Translations under genes and position numbers: made by a program
From: Streptomyces sp. CC228A
GTDB lineage: Bacteria; Actinomycetota; Actinomycetes; Streptomycetales; Streptomycetaceae
Length of the DNA stretch: 64,000 bases
Assembly: GCF_021390935.1 (NCBI RefSeq)
Contig: NZ_JAJPUI010000012.1
Span: 141,527 to 205,526 of the forward strand
Direction: 5' to 3'
Notes under the pieces: model-generated
Database searches by the model: none
What the model was told of the DNA's origin: nothing
The model's input: only the letters and a program-made list of their open reading frames with translations
Shown: one piece after another, positions 18,023 to 26,465 of the stretch
How positions within the stretch are numbered: position 1 is the first letter of the stretch
Layout of the letters: the number at the start of each line of letters is the position of its first letter

Positions 18023-19365
18023 CCCCCGGGGACGGACTCGCAGACCGGCCGGCGGGCGGGGCGGAGGCGGCGTACCGGGTGTGGGCGCCCGGCGGGCTGC
18101 CCGAGGTGCGGGAGGGCGACGACCTGGCGAAGCTGATCGCCGCCGCCGAGCCAGGCCTCGCGGACGGGGACGTGGTCCTGGTCACCTCCAAGATCGTGAG
18201 CAAGGCGGAGGGGCGGGTCGTCGCCGCCGGCGACCGCGACGCCGCCATCGACGCCGAGACGGTACGGGTGGTGGCCCGGCGCGGCACGCTGCGCATCGTC
18301 GAGAACCGCAACGGGCTCGTCATGGCCGCCGCCGGGGTCGACGCGTCGAACACCCCCGCCGGGACGGTCCTGCTGCTGCCGGAGGACCCCGACGGCTCCG
18401 CGCGGGCCATCCGCGCCGGCCTGCGGGACGCCCTCGGCGTCACCGTCGGCGTCGTCGTCACCGACACCTTCGGGCGCCCCTGGCGCAGCGGGCTGACGGA
18501 CGTGGCGATCGGGGCGGCCGGGGTGCGGGTCCTGGACGACCTGCGCGGCGGCACCGACGCCTACGGAAACCCGCTCGTCGCGACCGTCGTGGCGGGGGGC
18601 GACGAACTGGCCGCCGCCGGGGACCTCGTGAAGGGCAAGACGGCCGGGCGGCCGGTCGCCGTCGTCCGGGGCCTGCCCCACCTCGTCACCGCGGACGGCG
18701 ACGACGGGCCGGGCGCGCGGGCGCTCGTCCGGGACCCGGGCAGCGACATGTTCCGGCTCGGCACGTCGGAGGCGGTCCGGCGGGCGGTGACGCTGCGGCG
18801 CACCGTACGGGCGTTCACGGACGCGCCCGTGGACCCCGGAGCGGTGCGGCGGGCGGTCGCGGCGGCGGTGACGGCGCCCGCGCCGCACCGCACCGCGCCG
18901 TGGCGGTTCGTGCTGCTGGAGTCGGCGGACGCGCGGCGGCGGCTGCTGGACGCCATGCGGGACGCGTGGGTCGCCGACCTGCGGAAGGACGGCCTCGACG
19001 AGGCCGCCGCCGCCCGGCGGATACGGCGCGGCGACGTGCTGCGCAACGCGCCCTGCCTGGTCGTGCCCTGCCTCGTCACCGAGGGCGCCCACTCCTACCC
19101 GGACGCGCGCCGCGCCGCCGCCGAGCGGGAGATGTTCGTGGTGGCCGCCGGTGCCGGGGTGCAGAACTTCCTGGTGGCGCTGGCCGGCGAGCGGCTGGGC
19201 TCGGCGTGGGTGTCGTCGACGATGTTCTGCCGCGACGTCGTACGGGACGTGCTGGGCCTGCCGGACACCTGGGACCCCATGGGCGCCGTCGCCGTCGGCC
19301 ACCCGGCGCAGCCGCCGGCGGACCGCCCGGCGCGCGACCCGGAGGACTTCGTCACGGTGCGGTGA
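18019..19365 (+). CDS. fbiB: coenzyme F420:L-glutamate ligase, bifunctional (CofE plus nitroreductase domain)
   Basis: 448 residues. The N-terminal half is the gamma-glutamyl ligase (LVTSKIVSKAEGRVV, VTDTFGRPWRSGLTDVAIG, GNPLVATVVAGGDELAAA). The C-terminal half (about 245-440) is an FMN nitroreductase fold (LRRTVRAFTDAPVDPGAVRR, WVSSTMFCRDVVRDVLGLPD), as in mycobacterial FbiB, which both reduces dehydro-F420-0 and adds the poly-gamma-glutamate tail. Start at ATG 18019, overlapping the cofD stop; the upstream open frame is spurious. Confidence 0.93.
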   Translation: MTPGDGLADRPAGGAEAAYRVWAPGGLPEVREGDDLAKLIAAAEPGLADGDVVLVTSKIVSKAEGRVVAAGDRDAAIDAETVRVVARRGTLRIVENRNGLVMAAAGVDASNTPAGTVLLLPEDPDGSARAIRAGLRDALGVTVGVVVTDTFGRPWRSGLTDVAIGAAGVRVLDDLRGGTDAYGNPLVATVVAGGDELAAAGDLVKGKTAGRPVAVVRGLPHLVTADGDDGPGARALVRDPGSDMFRLGTSEAVRRAVTLRRTVRAFTDAPVDPGAVRRAVAAAVTAPAPHRTAPWRFVLLESADARRRLLDAMRDAWVADLRKDGLDEAAAARRIRRGDVLRNAPCLVVPCLVTEGAHSYPDARRAAAEREMFVVAAGAGVQNFLVALAGERLGSAWVSSTMFCRDVVRDVLGLPDTWDPMGAVAVGHPAQPPADRPARDPEDFVTVR

Positions 19366-19570
19366 CGTCCGGGGCGGGCGGCGCGGGCTGCTGCACGGGG
19401 CGCTCCGACCGGACCGGCTCGCCCGGCGGTGGTCGGCGGTGGTCGGCGGCGGTCGGGCTCCCGGCGGGGTGGCGCCGGGAGCCGCGGCCGGAGGCGCCGC
19501 GGCCGGAGGGCCCGAACGGCGCGTCCTCGGCGGGGACCCGCGCCCAGGGTTCCGGGCCGGCGGCGCCGTC

Positions 19571-20578
19571 CTACAGCGCCGCGATGTCGCCGGGTGTCAT
19601 GCGGGGCGCCCTGCGGGGCGGTGTGCGGCCGCTGAGCAGGATGAGGCGGGCCGCCCGGTGGCGCTGGCCCGCGTACGGCTCCAGGAGGCGGAGCATCTCG
19701 GTGTCGTCGGCGTCGCGGTTGCCGGCCAGGGCGTGGCCGACGATGCCGGGCAGGTGGTAGTCGCCGACGGACACCGCGTCGGGGGCGCCGTTGCTGCGCT
19801 GCACGGTCTCGGCGGAGGTCCACGGGCCGATACCGGGCACCAGTTCCAGGCGGCGCCGGGCGGCCTCGGGCTCCATCGCGGCCGCCTCCTCCAGGCGGCC
19901 GGCCACCCGCACCGCCCGCAGGACGGTCGCCGACCGCTTGCCGTCCACGCCTGCGCGGTGCCACTCCCAGGACGGCACCAGCGCCCAGGTCCGCGGCTCC
20001 GGCACCACGTACAGCCGCAGGTCCGCCGCCGCTGCCGGGCCGGGGGCCGGCTCGCCGTACGCGCGGACCAGGAGCCGCCACGCGCGGTACGCCTCGTCCG
20101 TCGTGACCTTCTGCTCCAGGATCGACGGGATCAGCGACTCCATGACCAGGCCGGTGCGGACCAGCCGCAGGCCGGGGCGGCGGTGCCGGGTCAGGGCGAG
20201 CAGCCGGTGGCGCGGCGTGAACGCCTCCGGGTCGTCACGCCCGCCCAGCAGGTCGGGCAGCGTGTCCAGCAGCCATGCGGCGCCCGCGCCCCACGCCTGC
20301 GCCTCGACGTCGGCGCCCCGTGCGGCGACCCGCAGGGTGCCGGGGCCGTCCGGGGTGCGGCAGGTGCGCCAGACGGCGCCGTCGGGAGCCGTGCGGAAGG
20401 TCGGGTCGGCGGGTCCGCGGCGCAGCGGGGCCAGGGTCAGGGCCGGTTCCAGCGGCCAGGGCGGGGTCCACGTGCGGGTGCGGGCGCTGCTCCCCGGCCG
20501 GGCCGGTGCGGGGCGGGCGGGGTGCGGGAGCCGCCCGCCCGCGAGGGCGCCGGCGCGTGGAGCGTAGCGGCCTGCCAC
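19571..20578 (-). CDS. DNA-3-methyladenine glycosylase / HhH-GPD family protein
   Basis: 335 residues. The AlkA-like C-terminal half has ESLIPSILEQKVTTDEAYRA, then the helix-hairpin-helix LELVPGIGPWTSAETVQRS and the catalytic Asp region AVSVGDYHLP. It would excise alkylated purines in base-excision repair. The start GTG 20576-20578 has GGAGG 4-5 bases upstream and avoids overlap with the neighbouring gene that ends at 20644. Convergent with fbiB. Confidence 0.88.
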   Translation of the reverse strand: MAGRYAPRAGALAGGRLPHPARPAPARPGSSARTRTWTPPWPLEPALTLAPLRRGPADPTFRTAPDGAVWRTCRTPDGPGTLRVAARGADVEAQAWGAGAAWLLDTLPDLLGGRDDPEAFTPRHRLLALTRHRRPGLRLVRTGLVMESLIPSILEQKVTTDEAYRAWRLLVRAYGEPAPGPAAAADLRLYVVPEPRTWALVPSWEWHRAGVDGKRSATVLRAVRVAGRLEEAAAMEPEAARRRLELVPGIGPWTSAETVQRSNGAPDAVSVGDYHLPGIVGHALAGNRDADDTEMLRLLEPYAGQRHRAARLILLSGRTPPRRAPRMTPGDIAAL

Positions 20579-20643
20579 CGGGCCTCCGGGGGTTCTCGCT
20601 GCGGGTGTCGGACCCGAACAGCGTAGCCCCGGCCCGCTCCGCC

Positions 20644-21726
20644 CTACTGGTCCGAGGAGAAGCGGACGGAGCCGGCGGCCAGGTGGGCGCCGCACCAGAC
20701 CCGTACGCCGCCGCGCAGTTCGTTGTCGGGGCCCACGTGCGCGCCGTCGCCGATGACCGCGCCGTACAGCTCCGTGCGGGCGCCGATCCGGGCGCCCTCG
20801 CCGACCAGGGAGTCGACCACCACAGCGCCCGGCTCCACGGTGGCGCCCGCCATGACGACGCTGCCGTCCACGGTGGCGCCCGCGCCGACCACCGCGCCCG
20901 CGCAGACGACCGTGCCGCCGGTCAGCTTGGCGTCCTGGGCGACCTCCGCGCCCTCGATGACCAGCCGCTCGCCGCGCCGGCCGGGCACGGCGGGGGACGG
21001 GGCGCGGCCGAGGACGAGGTCGGCGGAGCCGCGCACGAACGCCTGCGGGGTGCCGAGGTCCAGCCAGTACGTGGAGTCGACCATGCCCTGGAGGTGGGCG
21101 CCGGCGGCCAGCAGGTCCGGGAACGTCTCGCGCTCGACCGAGACGGGGCGGCCGGCGGGGATGGTGTCGATGACGGAGCGGCGGAAGACGTACGCGCCGG
21201 CGTTGATCTGGTCGGTGACGATCTCCTCGGGCGTCTGGGGCTTCTCCAGGAACGCCGTGACGCGTCCGGTGGCGTCGGTCGGGACGAGGCCGAAGGCACG
21301 CGGGTCCTCGACGCGGGTGAGGTGCAGGGAGATGTCGGCGCCGGACGTGCGGTGGGTGTCGACGAGGGCCCGGATGTCGAGGCCGGTCAGGATGTCGCCG
21401 TTGAAGATGAGGACCGGTTCGTCCGGGCCGGAGCGGAGTCGCGAGGCGACGTTGCGTATCGCGCCGCCGGTGCCGAGCGGCTCCTTCTCGGTGACGTACT
21501 CCAGGTGCAGGCCGAGCGCGGAGCCGTCGCCGAAGTACGGCTCGAAGACCTCGGCGAGGTAGGAGGTGGCCAGCACGATGTGCTCCACACCGGCCGCCCG
21601 TGCCCGGGCGAGCTGGTGGGTGAGGAACGGCACGCCCGCGGCGGTCACCATCGGCTTGGGCGTGTTGACCGTCATGGGCCGCAGCCGGGTTCCCTTGCCA
21701 CCGACCAGAAGGATCGCTTCTGTCAC
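20644..21726 (-). CDS. sugar nucleotidyltransferase (mannose-1-phosphate guanylyltransferase-like)
   Basis: 360 residues. The N-terminal pyrophosphorylase signature reads AILLVGGKGTRLRPMTVNTPK, then FNGDILTGLDIRAL with the metal Asp; the C-terminal third is a left-handed beta-helix (GAVVVDSLVGEGARIGART). It makes an NDP-hexose, most likely GDP-mannose, from sugar-1-phosphate and NTP. GTG start at 21724-21726. The substrate call rests on resemblance and on the mannose genes nearby. Upstream of the DNA glycosylase gene on the same strand. Confidence 0.85.
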   Translation of the reverse strand: MTEAILLVGGKGTRLRPMTVNTPKPMVTAAGVPFLTHQLARARAAGVEHIVLATSYLAEVFEPYFGDGSALGLHLEYVTEKEPLGTGGAIRNVASRLRSGPDEPVLIFNGDILTGLDIRALVDTHRTSGADISLHLTRVEDPRAFGLVPTDATGRVTAFLEKPQTPEEIVTDQINAGAYVFRRSVIDTIPAGRPVSVERETFPDLLAAGAHLQGMVDSTYWLDLGTPQAFVRGSADLVLGRAPSPAVPGRRGERLVIEGAEVAQDAKLTGGTVVCAGAVVGAGATVDGSVVMAGATVEPGAVVVDSLVGEGARIGARTELYGAVIGDGAHVGPDNELRGGVRVWCGAHLAAGSVRFSSDQ

Positions 21727-22123
21727 CTGTCGTCTCTGCTTCCTACTGGGGCCGGCCGATGAGTCACGCTCTGCGTCGTGGGGGGTCGTCTGCGTCCTGC
21801 GGTCTGTGGCCTGCTGTCGGGTCTGCTGTGTGCTTGTCTGCTGTGTGCTTGTCTGCTGTGCGCTTGCGCTGTGGGTCGTCTGCTGCGGGTGCTGCGGTCT
21901 GTCGTCGCGGGCGCGGGGCGCCCCGCCGGGAGCGCCTCGCGCCGTACGGCCGCGTGCCCGGGGTGGGGCCCCGGCGCCCTGTCCGGGCGCCTTTCCCCCG
22001 GGCTCGTCCGGCCGGTCCCCCGTCCGGAATCGCGGTCATACGATCAGTACGAGCGGACAGTGTAGGCAGAACGCGGAGCGCCTGCTCAGGGGGCTGACGG
22101 AGTGGTCCGGAACTGACGCGCCC
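21727..22123. other. intergenic with 15-bp repeats
   Basis: About 400 bp between the nucleotidyltransferase and amidase genes. Contains three tandem copies of gtctgctgtgtgctt (21821-21865, the last with one change). No gene; the nucleotidyltransferase promoter should be here. Confidence 0.5.
21821..21865. repeat. 3 x 15-bp tandem repeat
   Basis: Copies at 21821-21835, 21836-21850 and 21851-21865; the third differs by one base. Confidence 0.9.
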
Positions 22124-23822
22124 TCAGCTCCTTCCCTGGTACGCGGCGGCGGCGGTGCGGATCGCGCCGAGCTTCTGGTAGAGCTTCGCCCCCGGGCATT
22201 CCGTGGCGTATCCGTCGCGGTGCCCGGAGACGGCCTTCAGTTTGGCCTTCGTGCCCTTCTTGTACAGGTTGCCGCCGCCGGACGTCAGGGTGGCCGTGCC
22301 GCGCGGGTCCCTGCCGTGCAGCCCGAGTTTCCACGCCGTCAGCTTGGCCGCGGCGGTGGTGACCGCGGCCGGTGGGGCGCTGGAGGTGAACGTGCCGAGG
22401 ACGGCGATGCCCGTGGTCTGGGAGTTGAATCCGAGCGTGTGCGCGCCCTGCACGGGCTTGGCGACCCCGCCGGCCCGGCCTTCGTAGATGGTGCCGCACT
22501 TGTCGATGGCGAAGTTGTAGCCGATGTCCCGCCAGCCCAGGCTCGTCACGTGGTAGCGGTAGATACTGCGAAGGACGGAGGGGGCCTGCGCACAGGTGTA
22601 GTCGTTGCCCGTGGCGCTGTGGTGGACGAAGGCCGCCCGCACGGTCGAGGTGTAGAGGAACGCGCTCTCGCGCAGCGACTCGTCCGCGCCCCAGCCCTTC
22701 CGAGTGACGATCTTGGGCTTGGGGGCGGTGTGGGCCGCGGCCGCGTCGGCCTCCGCAGCGGTCCCGGCGTCTCCCTCGGCCTCCGCGGCGGCCCCGGCGT
22801 CTCCCTCGGCCTCGGCCTCGGACGCGCCCCGGCCTCGCCCCCGGCCTCGGCTGCGCCGGCCTGCGCGACCGGGTCGGCCGCGGGCTGCCGACCGGTGCCG
22901 GGCCCGGGTCCGGGGCCGCCGGCGGGGCGGACCCGGCGGCGGATCCCGCGGGCGTCGGGGCGGGGTGGCGGTCGCCGCTCCGGCGGCCTGCGGCCGCGCC
23001 GTACCGGCCGCGGCCGTGGCGGGGGCCGCACCTGTGGCGGAGGAGGCGGCCGTGGCGGCTGGGCCGACGGTGCCGGGCGCACTGCCCGCGCCGGGCGCGT
23101 CGGCAGTCCCGGGCGTGTCGGCCGCCGCCGTCGCCGCGCCGGAGGTCCCCGTACCGGCCGCGCCCGCGCCGGAGGCCGCCGTACCCGCGGTGCCCGTACC
23201 GGACGGGGCCGTACCGGACGGGTCCGTACCGGCCGACGTGCCTCCCGGGCGGGAGGCGCTCGCCGCGGGCTCCGGGTCGGTGCCCGGGTCGATGAGGTCG
23301 ACGCGCAGGCCGCGCGGCAGGTCCTGCGCCGAGGCCCCGCCGGTCGGCCGTACGCGGACCTCGACGCCGTCCGCGGCGCCCACCCACAGGGGGCGGTGGC
23401 GCCGCGCGGCCTGCCCGCGGCGGCCTCCGCCGTGCCCGGGTCGGCGCCGTGCTCGTGGTAGTGGGTCTCCAGGTCCCGCCAGGGCGACCAGGCACCGGTC
23501 CCCGCGGCCCGGGTCCGCACCTGGACCGTGCCGGGGAGTTCGGCGCGCGCGTCCTCCCACACCACGCCCAGCAGGGAGAACGGTTCCACGTCCCGGCGGG
23601 GCAGCCCTTGGTGGGGCGCGCCGCCCCCGGCCGCCGCCGGTCGGCGCCGAGCGGCACCAGGGGAAGGGACCGGGTGGCGCCCGGCTCCGCGGCGGCGCCG
23701 CGGGCACCGGCGTGGGGGACGGCCGGGGAGCGCCCGGAGGCGTCGGACAGGGTGAGTGACAGCGGAACGGCGAGGGCCGCTGCGGCCGCCACGCCGATCG
23801 AGGAGACAAGAAGCGAACGCAT
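22124..23822 (-). pseudogene. PGRP-type N-acetylmuramoyl-L-alanine amidase, secreted, frameshifted
   Basis: The N-terminus (from 23822) is a signal peptide, MRSLLVSSIGVAAAAALAVP. The next module, EPFSLLGVVWEDARAELPG with SPWRDLETHYHEHG, is in a second frame. The C-terminal peptidoglycan-recognition/amidase domain (22124 to about 22720) is in a third: VRAAFVHHSATGNDY (zinc His), GYNFAIDKCGTIYEGRAGG, GAHTLGFNSQTTGIAVLG (zinc His) and YATECPGAKLY (zinc Cys). Shifts are needed near 23640 and near 23395, and more in the Gly/Ala/Pro-rich linker around 22830-23010. It would cut wall amide bonds outside the cell. All catalytic ligands remain, so either the breaks are sequencing errors in GC-rich repeats or the gene is newly dead. 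Confidence 0.75.
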
Positions 23823-23936
23823 AACGTGATAGTGGGCATGTCGGACCGTGCACGCTCACCCGTTTCCTGACGGCCCATCGGTCCGTACGGAGTAACGCGT
23901 CACCCGCTCGGCCCTCGCCCGAGCGCTGCGGGGACG

Positions 23937-23950
23937 TACCCTTGCCCGGA
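23937..23950 (+). promoter_or_regulatory. -10 hexamer giving a probable leaderless mRNA
   Basis: TACCCT (23937-23942) followed by 7 bases and the ATG at 23950. No Shine-Dalgarno is visible. Same arrangement as at 8181-8194. Confidence 0.5.
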
Positions 23951-24717
23951 TGAACGCCAGCGACCGCACCCCCGCCGACCTGCTGCGATCCGCGCTCGCC
24001 GCGGACCCCGCCCGCCCCCTCGTCACCTATTACGACGACGCCACCGGTGAGCGCGTCGAACTGTCCGTGGCCACCTTCGCCAACTGGGTGGCCAAGACGG
24101 CGAACCTGCTCCAGGACGGACTGTCCGCCGAGCCCGGCGAGCGGGTGGCGCTGCTGCTGCCCGCGCACTGGCAGACCGCGGTGTGGCTGCTCGCCTGCGC
24201 GTCCACGGGTGTGGTCGCCGACCTGGACGGCGATCCGGCGGCGGCCGACCACGTGGTGGCGGGGCCGGACCGGCTCGACGAGGGGCGGGCCTGCTCCGGG
24301 AGCCGCCTGGCGCTGTCCCTGGCCCCGCTGGGCCGGCGCTTCCTGCCGGGACCGCCCGACGGGTACGACGACTACGCCGTGGAAGTCCCCGGCCAGGGCG
24401 ACCGGTTCGTCCCGTACGTCCCGGTCGACCCGGAGGCCCCCGCGCTGGCCGTGCCCGGTGCGGGCGCGGAGCTGAGCGGCGCGGAACTGGTGGCGCGGGC
24501 GCGTGAGGACGCCGTGCGGCTGGGGCTGAAGGACGGGTCGCGGCTGCTGTCGGGGCTGGCCTGGGACTCCTGGGAGGGCGTGTCGGCGGGGCTGTACGCG
24601 CCGCTCGCGGCGGGCGGCTCCGTCGTCCTGTGCCGCCACCTCGACCGGCTGGCCCCCGACGCCCTGGCGCAGCGGCTGGAGAGCGAGCGGGTCACCGACC
24701 GCGCCGGCGCGGCCTGA
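23950..24717 (+). CDS. TIGR03089 family protein
   Basis: 255 residues: an actinobacterial family related to the N-terminal part of AMP-dependent acyl-CoA synthetases but lacking the adenylation core. Visible: PADLLRSALAADPARPLVTY, YDDATGERVELSVATFANWV, and a C-terminal SWEGVSAGLYAPLAAGGSVV that mimics an AMP-binding segment. Function unknown; probably not an active ligase. ATG 23950 follows a -10 hexamer by 7 bases, supporting a leaderless start. It sits between the amidase and the first LCP gene, as in other streptomycetes I recall. Confidence 0.85.
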   Translation: MNASDRTPADLLRSALAADPARPLVTYYDDATGERVELSVATFANWVAKTANLLQDGLSAEPGERVALLLPAHWQTAVWLLACASTGVVADLDGDPAAADHVVAGPDRLDEGRACSGSRLALSLAPLGRRFLPGPPDGYDDYAVEVPGQGDRFVPYVPVDPEAPALAVPGAGAELSGAELVARAREDAVRLGLKDGSRLLSGLAWDSWEGVSAGLYAPLAAGGSVVLCRHLDRLAPDALAQRLESERVTDRAGAA

Positions 24718-25020
24718 CCCCCCGTACGGTGGACCGGGCGCGGCGTCCCGCCCGGCCGGGCGGCCTCCCGGTGGATGATCGGCGGTGCGCACCCCGCGCG
24801 GGCCCGCACCCCGGTCTCGTACGAACGTCTCGTACGGGGGCCTCGTACGGGGCTCTCGCAGGAGGTCTCGTGGGCCGCGTCCGTGTGTCGGCCTCGTGCC
24901 CGGTGCGCTTCGCGTACCACTGTGGACACGACCACGTGCCCGGGGCGGCCGTCTCACCGGATGCAGACCGGGGTGCGGCCACCCCTGACGCCGCCGACGC
25001 CCCGAAGGACGGACTCTGAC
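24718..25020. other. intergenic before the LCP cluster
   Basis: 300 bp. Contains several copies of a tctcgtacg-like word between 24820 and 24870. No gene and no clear promoter. Confidence 0.4.
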
Positions 25021-26214
25021 GTGACGGACCCCTCCGGCGCCTCCGACTCCCCCGGACCGGACACCGCGCCGCCCGGCGGCGAGGCGGCGGGCGGGCGCCA
25101 CCCGCGCGCCCGGCGGTGGATGCGCTGGGGGGCCGTGGGGCTCGCGCTGGCCGTGCTGGTGGCGGCCGGGGCGGGCTGGTGGGTCTACCGGAAGCTGGAC
25201 CGGAACATCACCACGGACGACACGGCCGTCGCGGAGCTGAGGCGGTACGAGCGGGAACGGCCGTCGCCCGTGCCGCGCGGCGGCACGAACATCCTGGTGA
25301 TCGGGTCCGACACCCGCTCGGGCGACGGCAACGCCGCGTACGGCAGGGACGCGGGGACGCAGCGGTCGGACACGGCGATCCTGCTGCACCTGTCGACCCG
25401 CCAGAAGAGCGTCACGGCGGTGTCCGTCCCGCGGGACCTGATGGTGGACGTGCCGGAGTGCCGCACGCCCCGCGGGAAGACCACGGCGGCGCGGTTCACC
25501 TCGTTCAACGCGGCGTTCCAGATCGGCGGGGCGGCCTGCACGATCCGCACCGTGGAGAACCTCACGGGGATCCGCGTCGACCACCACATGGTGATCGACT
25601 TCCGGGGCTTCAAGGACATGGTGGACGCGGTCGGCGGGGTGCGGGTCTGCGTGGAGGAGCCGATCGACGACCCGGACGCCCGCCTCACGCTGGACGCCGG
25701 GCCGCAGACCCTGCACGGCGAGCAGGCCCTCGGCTACGTGCGGGCCCGCAAGACCCTGGGCGGCGGCAGCGACACCGAGCGCATGGGCCGTCAGCAGCGG
25801 TTCCTCGGGGCGCTGGTCAACAAGGTGCAGAGCAACGGGGTGCTGCTGAACCCGGCCCGGCTGTACCCCGTGCTGGACGCCGCTACCCGGTCGCTGACCA
25901 CGGATCCGGGGCTGGACTCGCTCAAGGACCTCTACGACCTGGCGCGCAGGCTGCGGAGCGTACCTTCGGAAAAGGTGCAGTTCCTGACGGTTCCCCGGAA
26001 GCCATATCACGCAGACCCGAACCGGGACGAGTTGGTGCAGCCGGAGGCCGATCGGCTGTTCAAACGACTGCGGGTGGACGCGCCCGTCCTGGTGGTCCCG
26101 ACCGAGGAGCGGGAGGCGGGCACGACCCCCTCCCCGGACGCCGGGGCGTCGCCCCGCCCGTCGGGGACGCCGACCTACGCCGGAACCAACGCCGCAACCA
26201 GCGCCTGCCCGTAG
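25021..26214 (+). CDS. LytR-CpsA-Psr (LCP) family transferase 1
   Basis: 397 residues. A short cytoplasmic tail, one membrane helix (about 38-60, GLALAVLVAAGAGWWVY), then the extracellular LCP domain: TNILVIGSDTRSGDG, DTAILLHLSTRQKSV, AVSVPRDLMVDVP and HGEQALGYVRARKTLG, with the conserved Arg/Asp that hold the polyprenyl pyrophosphate. LCP proteins move glycopolymers from lipid carriers onto peptidoglycan. The tail is Thr/Pro rich; no LytR_C domain. GTG 25021 has GAAGGA about 11 bases upstream. Confidence 0.9.
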   Translation: MTDPSGASDSPGPDTAPPGGEAAGGRHPRARRWMRWGAVGLALAVLVAAGAGWWVYRKLDRNITTDDTAVAELRRYERERPSPVPRGGTNILVIGSDTRSGDGNAAYGRDAGTQRSDTAILLHLSTRQKSVTAVSVPRDLMVDVPECRTPRGKTTAARFTSFNAAFQIGGAACTIRTVENLTGIRVDHHMVIDFRGFKDMVDAVGGVRVCVEEPIDDPDARLTLDAGPQTLHGEQALGYVRARKTLGGGSDTERMGRQQRFLGALVNKVQSNGVLLNPARLYPVLDAATRSLTTDPGLDSLKDLYDLARRLRSVPSEKVQFLTVPRKPYHADPNRDELVQPEADRLFKRLRVDAPVLVVPTEEREAGTTPSPDAGASPRPSGTPTYAGTNAATSACP

Positions 26215-26465
26215 GGATCCGACGACGGGGGCGCGAGAAATGTGTGAGAGAAGGAATAACAGACAGGGCAATACGGGGGCTTTGGGGAGGATTGCCCGTT
26301 TGTAAGGGCCGTGGAATTTGTCACGGCCGTCGCCCTACGTTGAACTGGGCGGATATCGTGACGCGATCCGGTGCGGTGGCCACATACGTCACGCGCCCGG
26401 ATCGAGAGGCCGAGCGCCGGACGGGGAGGCGTCTGGCGTGGCACCGACGGAGGACTCAAGCAACC
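26215..26465. other. intergenic with two hairpins between LCP 1 and LCP 2
   Basis: Lower GC than its surroundings. Contains GGGCAAT (26266-26272) opposite ATTGCCC (26291-26297), and GGCCGTG (26307-26313) opposite CACGGCC (26322-26328, loop gaatttgt). They may be a terminator for LCP 1 or operator sites for LCP 2. Confidence 0.4.

Noticed and set aside
22546..26271. A 1241-codon minus open frame across the LCP 1, TIGR03089 and amidase loci
   Set aside because: It is antisense to two well-supported genes. Its only sensible piece is one segment of the frameshifted amidase.
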